Assembly (NCBI GenBank): GCA_049999805.1
Contig: JBNGIO010006300.1
Location: 1-25,498, forward strand
Direction of reading: 5' to 3'
DNA: 25,498 nt
Source of the DNA: Folioceros fuciformis
Taxonomy: Eukaryota; Anthocerotophyta; Anthocerotopsida; Anthocerotales
Shown: in pieces, positions 18,138 to 25,498 of the stretch
How the letters are laid out: each line of letters starts with the position of its first letter
Position numbering within the stretch: position 1 is the first letter of the stretch
The notes under the pieces: model-generated
The model's input: the letters and a program-made list of their open reading frames with translations, nothing else
The model's database searches: none
Told to the model about the DNA's origin: nothing
Made by a program: the position numbers and the translations under genes

Positions 18138-18392
18138 TAGATGAGCACCTTGCAAGCTGGGCACTGGAGATGACACCCCACCAATCCTGCCAACATAATC
18201 ATCACTAGGCTTCCCACCCACTAGCAGCACACCTATGCTAGACTTTCAACCTATAGATGAGCACCTTGCAAGCTGGGCACTGGAGATGACACCCCACCAA
18301 GGCACTGGAGATGACACCCCACCAATCCCGCCAACATAATCATCACTAGGCTTCCCACCCACTAGCAGCACACCTATGCTAGACTTTCAACC
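18138..18392 (+). repeat. Local tandem duplication, 116/141-bp offsets
   Basis: A segment starting TAGATGAGCACC at 18138 recurs at 18254 (offset 116). A segment starting GGCACTGGAGATGACACC at 18160 recurs at 18301 (offset 141), running through to ACTTTCAACC at 18392. This gives three partial copies produced by two overlapping duplication events. Confidence 0.9.
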
Positions 18393-19079
18393 AGGCTTGC
18401 TGCTAGTGGATGGAAAGCCGAATGCCGCTTATGTCCTATGTCTGGATGGGGTAGTTTGCCAATCCCTCAGCTTTGTCCGCACACATCCTCCTCCGACCCT
18501 TGTCCACGCCACCATAATCCCCTTGAACTGGACATGGATACCGAGACTGGCCACAACCCAACTGAGCAATCATCCAATCCCTTTGACCTTCTCGTCAGGG
18601 CTCAGGCCATAGTGCAGCAACTCATCAGCATACCATACCCGTAATCCGCACTTTTGGAGATCCTTCAGGATGTTTAGCAGAACCTTCGGCAAGCCAGACT
18701 ACTTCGGAGAGGGATGCGCCACTAGCTGCCCATTGCTCGTGCTCATGGGTTTGATCCTTCCCAACCTCCTCACAAGCATCCGTTCGCTTAACCCCATCCC
18801 CGGAACTTTACGGAATCCACATTGTTTTCACCCTCACCGACTAGGAGGGCTTCCATATCAAGCTACTGCTGGAAAATGGGGGCCATTCAAAAGAAGTCAA
18901 ACAAGTCCCCTTACAGTCTTTCACCAGCTGAGGCCGTAGCCTCGTCATGTAGAGGCTGGTGTAGGACAGCGTGGATATAAGCCATACAAAGGGCACCCCC
19001 AGTTTAGTTATCGTGCCCCTTTAGGGTCTTCCCCATGCCGGGACTTAACCCCTCCTGTTTTGCACCGGCCCCACTTTGA

Positions 19080-21060
19080 CAGCCCGTCATGCCCGAATCG
19101 GTCTGGACCACTACTCTAGGTCACCACAAGCGGCAGAAGTAGACCGGAACTTCCGGACTTTTGCATCAGGCGCCTTGCTGGCCTTGCCTGCACCCCGCCT
19201 CCCACGACGGCTTGCTGCAGCCCGACCATCCTGCGAAACCTCGGATCTAGCCACCCGTAGCCAGTCGCCTGCTCGCCTGGTGGTTGCGATCGCCAGCCCG
19301 CCTGGATCCAAGTAGCCCGTCATGACGATTTGGCGCTGGCCGCCTGCCACTTGTTTGCCTCAGCCTGGGGTGCCCTACCTTCAATCATGGCAGCCGGGCC
19401 GCCTGGCCTACTGAATCCGGCGGCTACTGAGCCACCTGCTAGTTTCCCGATCTGGCCTCGGCTGCCTAGCAGCCAGATCGCTTGCCTAGAGGCCGCTTGC
19501 CCACCACGATCCAGCTCAGCCTGCCTGGCTTCCGAATTTAGCCCCGGCCTGCCATGCCTGGAGTGTCCTGCCGGCCAGGATCTGGCCAAACCTAGCTCCA
19601 CCCGCCAGACCTGCCGATCGATCCCGTCCGCCATCCAGTCGCATGCCGTCCACGGCCGCTGCTGCCCGAGGCTTGGCCAGCCTGTTGGCTGGCTAGATCC
19701 GGCTGGGAAGCCGGCCGGATCGGGCAGGCCCCCCTACCAACCGGCCCGCATTGGGTTCAGCCATGCCGCCAACCATTCTGGCTGGTTGTATTCTCCCGCC
19801 CATCCTTCCCCTGTCTAGCCACCCGCTTGTTCAGGCTTGACTGGCCAAGCTCCCAGGCCAACTTTCCCCGACTCACCTTGCACAGATCCACCCCGGCCAG
19901 TCACCAAGCGGCTGCCTGCTACTAGGCAGAGTCCGTTTGATGCCGGTCCGTCAGCCAATCCGGCTAGCCCACCCGCTGGGAGGCGGAATCAGCCAGCCCG
20001 TCAGCCGGCAGGCCCACTGATCTGCAGGCTGCCTGCCCGCGTTTGGCGGGTCTGCCGCTGTAGCCAGCCCGCCTGGCCGGCCTACATCCTACTGACCGGA
20101 GCCGGTCCGGCCAGCCTGGATCTCCCTCCACGCAGCCGGCCTCCCACTCCAGCCCAGCCGCGTGCACCGAGGCCACTCACCAGCCTCGTTGGCTTCCGGA
20201 TCCAACCACGCCGCCAGCCTTCTTGGTTGGTTGGATCCGCCAGCCCATCCTACCCCTATCTGGCCCAACTATGACCAGCTCGCCCAGAGGTCGCACCCCG
20301 GCCTCCATCCTCAAGGATCTGACCGGCAAGCCCCTCGGCAAATCCTGCTTAGCTAGCCACCCGGCTGGCCTCAGGATCGGCCATCCAGCACAGGCGGATA
20401 CAGCGCCGCCCCTGGCTAATCCGCTCCGGCCTGCTAGATCCAGCCCAGTTCCACCTGACCGGTTCTGGTTCGCCCGCCGACGCCTGGGCCTGCCCGTTGC
20501 TGCCTGCACTGACGATCCAACACCACCACCTGCCCCTCGTCGAGACCAGCCGGCCAGTGCCTTGGTCCCACCGTGAATCCATCCTGGCCCGTTCTTGCAA
20601 GCCAGGCGGCCTGCCTGCTCCGCCCCGGCCAATTCCCCCCAGCCCGGATCCATGCCCGGCTTGGGTTCGGGCCCGATTCGCCACCACCGGCTCGGCTAGG
20701 CTCAGCTCGAGGCTTGCCAGCTTGGGTCCTGCGCCGCCCCTCCCCCAACACGGCCTACTTCAACCTAGCACGATGCTGTGCCCAGCCGAGACCAGCCAAA
20801 CCCGGCCGATCGCCCCCCTGCAACTGATGCCCATTCCCCCTGGCTCTGGCTAGGCAGCCAGCCCGCGGCCCGGTTGCTGCCTGTGGCCCGGCCAGCCTAC
20901 CAGCAACCAGCCAGCTTGGCAGGTCGAGCAGCACAACCAGCCACAGCCAGTCCGGCTTAGGTGTTGCAAACCGACCGCCTGTCCCGACCAACTCGACCGC
21001 CCAACCACGCTCCTTGGATCTAGCCACAACGCCTAGCTGCACAACCACTTGGATGCTCAC
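19080..21060. repeat. GC-rich low-complexity tract in insert E
   Basis: About 2 kb rich in GCC, CCGG, GGCTGG and CAGCCCG words with no fixed period. Because it has few TA and TGA words, open frames of 100-160 residues appear on both strands. None has a recognisable domain. They are best read as a result of composition. Confidence 0.7.
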
Positions 21061-21817
21061 ACAGCTATTGAAGGAGTGCCGCCACCCAGCCTGTCCGGAA
21101 CCCTATGCCATTGCCGCTATAGCACTGTAGTACACCGCTTGTTCGTCGAGCCCTTAGATGAGTCCAACAACCCGCGCTCCGCATCCTTGAGCCCCGGTCG
21201 CAGTAGATCTGCCATGACAGATCTCTGAATCTCTCTGCCCCAAAAGCAAATGCCAGCTTGGTGCTTGGTTGCAACCTCCAGCCTCCCGTGCCCACAATAC
21301 AGGCGGCATGATAGGCCATCAGGAACGACTCCCAGCCATAGCCACCTTAGATAGCGAGCAACCCGGCCATTGGTCAAGCCAGTCCCGCTTGCATCCCCTA
21401 TCCTTGTCACCCACATCCAGTCCAGCTAGCGAGCTAGAGTGCGCCACAGGACCTGCATTGCTGGTTGCCTACTTATGCCATGATATCGTCGACAGCGCCT
21501 GCCCCAGAGCCCTCGTCCTACCCTGCCCCTAATCGGGCATGCCCCGACCCTCCGTCTCCTCATCGTTGTCACTGCCTAGGCGCTCCAGGTAGCTCCACTC
21601 ACGAGTCTGGGTTCCACACACATCTGGACACCCTAACTAGAGGGACCTAACCCGTGTCCTACCTACCACACACCCGACCTAGACCCTACTCACTAACCCC
21701 ACTAATCTAACCCAATCTCCTAACCGTTTCTCTATAAAATTCAATCAGAGATTCCCAAAAAAAGAAACCCTACCATTTTCTAGGAGTCTATTCATCATGT
21801 GGACTCCACACTCTACC

Positions 21818-21979
21818 TCATCCTCTGCTAACATACATAATCCTTGTTGGCTTGGAAATAGGTTCTATACCGTAGTGAGTGGTGTTGTCTTGGATAATAG
21901 CGGAGATTGCTTCAGTAAGTACTCCATCAGCTGCTTTTGCAGCAATGCCTCCTTTCTTGAGAGCATGCTTGCTAGGCAT
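21818..21979 (-). CDS. Small 53-residue open frame at the edge of insert E
   Basis: The frame has ATG at 21977-21979 and TGA at 21818-21820. It begins MPSKHALKKGGIAAKAADG and continues with an alternating hydrophobic segment (LTEAISAIIQDN). An in-frame TAA lies six bases upstream of the ATG. The codon pattern looks more coding-like than its surroundings, but I recognise no family. It could be a decayed stretch of gag or a remnant carried by E. Confidence 0.2.
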   Translation of the reverse strand: MPSKHALKKGGIAAKAADGVLTEAISAIIQDNTTHYGIEPISKPTRIMYVSRG

Positions 21980-21994
21980 CTCTTATCCTAGGAT

Positions 21995-22397
21995 TCTGGG
22001 AGGTTATAAAGTCATGATAACTAGCAGGCAAGGTGTTGAGAAATACCGCAGTTGCTTTGACTTCATCAATTTTCCAGCCTGCAATGCAGAGTTTTGCTCT
22101 TGCAAATCTGATGGCAGAGATATGTCCCTGCATAGTGTCTGACTCTTTCATCCTTAGAGACAAAAGGTTTCTTACGGCAACTACCATTGTTCCCAAGTCT
22201 TCAGATTGATAGAGGTTGGAAAGTTTTGACCATGCTTCGGCACTAGTGGTAGTCCCATCAACTTGATGGACCATGGACCTTTCCAACCCAGCTAGGATGA
22301 GTTTCCTAGCCTTCTTGTCAAGCTTTTTCCAAGTATCCACTACTTGCTTGATTGAGCCGGTAGGATCAAGTTCGACCTTGGGCACCGAATCTGTCAC
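21995..22397 (-). pseudogene. Element B: gag N-terminal part
   Basis: A UBN2/retrotran_gag-type domain is recognisable by WKKLDKKARKLILAGL, AEAWSKLSNLYQSED, LLSLRMKESDTMQGHI and LNTLPASYHDFITS. This domain forms the particle shell. The frame is open for about 135 residues and then meets insert E at about 21990. The usual first 20-40 residues are missing or out of frame upstream of 22397, and no good ATG is seen. Confidence 0.85.
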
Positions 22398-22490
22398 AAT
22401 CTTTGATGTCCACGTTATAATTATGAACTATAATCGCAATTTTGATATACTGGAATGGACTTGATAAGGCTCTTCAAGTTGTTACTAACG

Positions 22491-22841
22491 TCAGCCTGAA
22501 TGGCCTAGACGGTTGCGTCTACGCCTTTGCTCTGTTTGCGCAGGTATAGTTGGAAAACTATGATACAGTACCAACATCAAAGCCATCATCCTGGCTTCTA
22601 ATGAGAATAGTCTAGAATGGTAAGACCCCCTAACGTGCAAGTTCAGTTCACGCTGATTATTCTCTAGATCAGTGAAACGTCTCACAAGAACGTTGATGGA
22701 TTCTTGGAGAAAAGTGATGTGTAGGGAATCACCCTGCAATGATCTGAGTTGTTCTAATTGTTGTGTATGATTCCTACAGGAACTCCATGTGTAACGAATG
22801 CACCTATTCTTGTTTCTAGCCATCATGGAATGAGTGCCCAA
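22491..22841 (-). CDS. Open frame between the primer site and gag of element B
   Basis: An open frame of 116 residues in the leader region of B, upstream of and in the same direction as gag. It has a heptad-like middle (LQESINVLVRRFTDLENNQR) that could form a coiled coil, and a basic end (QRRRRNRLGHSG). I recognise no family. It may be an accessory leader ORF, a displaced gag N-terminus or chance. Confidence 0.25.
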   Translation of the reverse strand: MGTHSMMARNKNRCIRYTWSSCRNHTQQLEQLRSLQGDSLHITFLQESINVLVRRFTDLENNQRELNLHVRGSYHSRLFSLEARMMALMLVLYHSFPTIPAQTEQRRRRNRLGHSG

Positions 22842-22974
22842 TGATGCTAGGAATAAGATGTGTGAACAGCATTTGGCAGAAAATAATTTGCCTCAAGGGT
22901 TGCATGAGGGTCTTACTTCAAAGAATTGAAATTCTAGGTCGTCCATATCATGGGAATCTTCAGGAAGACCCGCT

Positions 22975-22986
22975 GCTTTGATACTA
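22975..22986 (-). promoter_or_regulatory. Primer-binding site of element B
   Basis: On minus it reads TAGTATCAAAGC, directly after the 5' LTR. It differs from the initiator-Met-tRNA site TGGTATCAGAGC at two positions, both G to A. Confidence 0.75.
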
Positions 22987-23209
22987 TCTCAATAATTTTG
23001 ATAGAATCACTTTATTACATTTGAATGTGTTACAAGAGAGAGAATCGTTTGAGCAGTCATGAAACTGAAGACACACGAGATGCACAGGGTGCCTGTGAAG
23101 AGGTGCATGTAAGGAGACATGACCTTTCACCTATAGGCCTAATTAATTAAAAAAACAGAACAACGAAACGTGCCCTAATACATGGAGTGACGAGTGCGTT
23201 ACTCCAACA
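22987..23209 (-). repeat. 5' LTR of element B (223 bp)
   Basis: On minus it starts TGTTGGAGTAACGC at 23209 and ends ATTATTGAGA at the primer site. It matches 7426-7633 apart from scattered substitutions and about 17 extra bases (around 23172-23188). Confidence 0.87.
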
Positions 23210-23430
23210 CGTGGGAACAGGCTGACATCGAAGCATGGTTCTACAATCCCGAGGCTGACAAGTATCGAGTACGCTGGTGAGCGATAGGCGTAGGAAAAGA
23301 TTGATTGATGAACGCGTTACACGCCGCTATCTTGTGCATGCTGCAGACGGTTACTAACCGTTAGGGTATTCCACTAACCTACGACCTGGACACCTAACCT
23401 ACCTTAGGGTTAGATGCCCCTATATTAACA
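23210..23430 (-). repeat. 3' LTR (part) of copia element C
   Basis: On minus it starts TGTTAATATAGGGGCATC at 23430, right after a GTGGGAG purine tract, and continues to the edge of element B, where it is cut or ends. It contains a 7-bp palindrome ACGGTTA-C-TAACCGT at 23347-23361, with two MYB-core-like CGGTTA words. No second copy lies in the window, so its length is unknown. Confidence 0.6.
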
Positions 23431-23440
23431 CTCCCACTCA
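23431..23440 (-). promoter_or_regulatory. Polypurine tract of element C
   Basis: On minus it reads TGAGTGGGAG, then the LTR TG. It is the same junction type as elements A and B. Confidence 0.65.
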
Positions 23441-23568
23441 GGTCTAGAGTTAGGATGTATAATGTTTTATAGTTGTTTATCGTTTATTAGCTAAAGAAAC
23501 GCAAAACCTAACTAAAGAAACTTGCATGCTAGTAAGAAACTCGTCAGCCCTAACTAGAAAGAAGCTCT

Positions 23569-25496
23569 TCAGTCTTCAGTCTTTGGCTTCCCAGCTCGCT
23601 CTTTGTTCCGCCCCTGTGCTCCATCGCAGCTCCTTGCTTGCTGATCGCATTCGCGGATGTAGTGGTGCTCAATTCCAATGTGTTTAGTCTTGGCGTAGAA
23701 GCGTGGATTCATTATCAGTGCTATTGCGCTTTGATTGTCACATAGCAGGTCTATTGGAAGCTCTTGCGGTATGCCTAGCTCCCTCAACGCTCCCACTGAC
23801 CAGGTAACCTCCTTGCAAGCCTTGGTCAAGCTCTTGTACTCAGCTTCCGTAGAGGACAATGCTATGGTGGATTGTTTTCTGCTACTCCATGAAATTGCGC
23901 CACCTGCCATGATTGTCACATAGCTGGATATACTTTTGCGGCTGTCTGGGTCACCACCCAGTCCGCATCGTTGTACACTGTCAGGTTCAGGGCCTTCTTT
24001 GCCTTGGTGCTATACAGGATCCCCCAATCTGCTGTTCCAGAAATGTACCTGTAGACCCTTGTCATCAGCTCTTGGTGTGCTCTATTAGGGTTGGACACAA
24101 ATTTGGAGGTCAGGCCTGAAGTGTAGGCCAGGTCAGGTCTGCTCCCAATCATAAGGTGCATCACACTCTCGTTTTCCGATGCGTACTGCTCAACATACTG
24201 TGCATCCTCTTCAGGTACTGCTCCCACTTGCTGAATATACCTCACGTTTTGTTCAACCGGGGTTGCAACAGGTTTGCAGTGCATCATGCCATACCTGTTC
24301 AGAATTTGCAGTGCGTACTTATGCTGATGCAGGAAGATGGTGCCCTCGCCACGATTTCGGAGCAGTTGCATACCTAGGCAATATGCTAATGATCCGGCCT
24401 CTGTGATCTTGAAGGCTCTTTGCAGGTGCTCTTTGAGCTCATGCATCATCCGCAGGGAGTTGCTAAGCACAATGATATCATCTACATAAATGGCAAGAGC
24501 CAGAAAACTTGTGCCTTCCTTTTTCACATACACATTGCTGTCAGCATGGAGGCCTGCATACCCATGCTCTGTGAGGTAAGTGTGTATCCTTTCATACCAT
24601 GCCCGAGGACTTTGCTTTAGTCCGTATATTGTCTTCTGGAGCTTACAGACTGGACGTGGTATGTATGCAAGTACTGCAACTCCTGCGGGGACCTGCATGA
24701 AGATCTCCTCGTGGAGGTTCCCATACAGGAATGCTATCGTCACGTCTAACTGTTCAAGTTCCAGGTTGTTTACTGCAGCAAGTGCTACGAGTATTCGCAA
24801 AGTGTTCAACTTCACCACTGGACTAAGCGTGTCGTCATAGTCCACGCCAGGTATTTGTGAATACCCCTTCGCAACTAGCCTTGCTTTATAGCGCACAATA
24901 CTGCCATCAGCTTTGAGCTTGATCTTAAACACCCACTTGCTGCCAACCTGTTTTCTGTCTACAGGGAGACTGGCAATTTTCCAAGTTTGGTTTTCATGCA
25001 GGGATGCCAGCTCAGACTGGATAGCCTTGTACTAGTGTTCAGTATCTAGGTAGCTCAAGGCTGCTTCATATGTAGGCGGTTCGTACAGAACTGTATTGGC
25101 AGCTAGGCAGTAAGTGAGATGGGACTTAGGGTGCCGAAAGTCCTCTGGTGCATACATGTCTGGAGGTCTGTGTGTTTGCTGAGACTGCCTGGGCTCAAGA
25201 TGAGCATGCTTTGGTTTCCTTCTATGCTGTCCAATTGGTGGAGCTTAAGGGATGATAGTCTCTGCCTCCTCAAAATGCAACGACCCAACTAAAGGTGAAT
25301 CTTGCAAGTTTCTGCTGTGAATGATGCATCCAGGTGTCCGCAGTGGTGTTTGCACGAGTGGTGACTGTGGTGCTGGTACCACTTGTGCTGCAGGGGCTCC
25401 AGGTGCCACAGGCGCAGCAGGAAGAGGAATGCGGATGTCTCTGACTAGCATCTCCTCCTCCTCTTCTGCATAGCCATCATCGGAACTTGGAGAGTC
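23569..25496 (-). pseudogene. Element C: end of integrase linker, RT and RNase H
   Basis: One minus frame runs from the window edge through an acidic, Pro-rich linker. Two stops interrupt it: TAA 25245-25247 and TAG 25032-25034, the latter probably from TGG. RT follows with NQTWKIASLPVDR, YKARLVAKGYSQ, QLDVTIAFLYGNL, YGLKQSPRAWY and the catalytic IYVDDIIVLS. RNase H starts at NDADW, where one missing G near 23950 shifts the frame. It continues in the next frame with AISWSSRKQSTIALSSTEAEYKSL, CDNQSAIALIMNPRF and KTKHIGIEHHYIRE, and stops at 23569. A second small frame change follows HYIRE. Gag, protease and the integrase core lie beyond the window. Only three lesions of these types are seen, so C is fairly well preserved. 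Confidence 0.92.
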
Positions 25497-25498
25497 AT

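Larger units (their letters stand above)
16687..21989. mobile_element. Insert E: about 5.3-kb non-coding element in gag of B, class unknown
   Basis: The gag of B stops matching at about 21990 and resumes at about 16686. The five bases AGGAT occur at both edges (16682-16686 and 21990-21994) and are the candidate target duplication. Between them no transposase, RT, gag or host-gene domain was found. Contents in order are a CACTTCA-rich stretch (16740-16970), a unique part, a 22-bp tandem array (about 17340-17890), a 116/141-bp tandem duplication (18138-18392), a GC-rich low-complexity tract (about 19080-21060), a TATA-like TATAAAATT near 21733 and a small open frame (21818-21979). The ends are not TG...CA and show no obvious inverted repeat. 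A non-autonomous retroelement is possible on the size of the duplication. Confidence 0.5.
7426..23209 (-). mobile_element. Copia element B, about 5.5 kb, split by insertions D and E
   Basis: LTRs lie at 22987-23209 (5') and 7426-7633 (3'), both in minus orientation. The PBS, gag, zinc knuckle, protease, integrase, RT, RNase H and PPT lie between them in the copia order. Removing D (4928 bp plus a 5-bp duplication) and E (about 5303 bp plus 5) leaves about 5543 bp, a normal size for this superfamily. The flanks CTTGG (7421-7425) and CGTGG (23210-23214) match at four of five bases and are the likely target duplication. The element holds stops, at least four frameshifts and a broken integrase triad. 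It could move only with proteins from other copies, and the insertions make even that unlikely. Confidence 0.85.

Noticed and set aside
19076-21060. Long frames on both strands of the GC-rich tract as genes
   Set aside because: Opposite-strand frames overlap, the residues are low complexity, and no motif, start context or splice pattern is convincing.

Overview
The window looks like a transposon-dense stretch of a land-plant nuclear genome. The evidence is several decayed Ty1/copia retrotransposons with initiator-Met-tRNA-type primer sites, a relic pogo/CENP-B-like DNA transposon, spliceosomal intron signals, TATA boxes, and scaffold gaps (three runs of 100 N and one of 10 N). Nothing seen fixes the species; a large, repeat-rich plant genome is an inference. 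No rRNA, tRNA, CRISPR array or bacterial-type operon was found.

Layout. (1) 1-1977: the 3' part of a minus-strand copia element (A). It has an LTR start at 14, a polypurine tract, an RNase H fragment at 1112-1918, and on the opposite strand a two-exon open gene (262-1088) for an AT-hook-like protein. (2) 1978-2763: a plus-strand copia gag-protease relic (F) carrying a gap that looks artefactual. (3) 2916-4721: a 20-bp tandem repeat and a frameshifted pogo-type transposase. (4) 4848-5467: a GC-rich block of unknown origin. (5) 5644-6396: the best candidate host gene, with TATA box, Kozak start and unknown product. (6) 6397-7425: non-coding, with a perfect 14-bp inverted repeat.

(7) 7426-23209: one minus-strand copia element (B) with both LTRs, expanded from about 5.5 kb to 15.8 kb by two insertions. 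The first is a nearly complete plus-strand copia element (D, 11324-16251) with a perfect CTAAA target duplication. The second is a roughly 5.3-kb non-coding insert (E, about 16687-21989) containing a 22-bp quasi-palindromic minisatellite and a 2-kb GC-rich low-complexity tract. (8) 23210-25498: the 3' half of another minus-strand copia element (C), whose LTR lies directly against the start of B.

History inferred: C is oldest. B inserted at or beside C's 3' LTR, and E and D later inserted into B's gag-protease region. All polyproteins carry stops or frameshifts, so none looks autonomous. The points most worth pursuing are the antisense spliced gene beside element A, insert E with its dyad-bearing minisatellite, and the loss of all three integrase catalytic residues in B by G-to-A changes.
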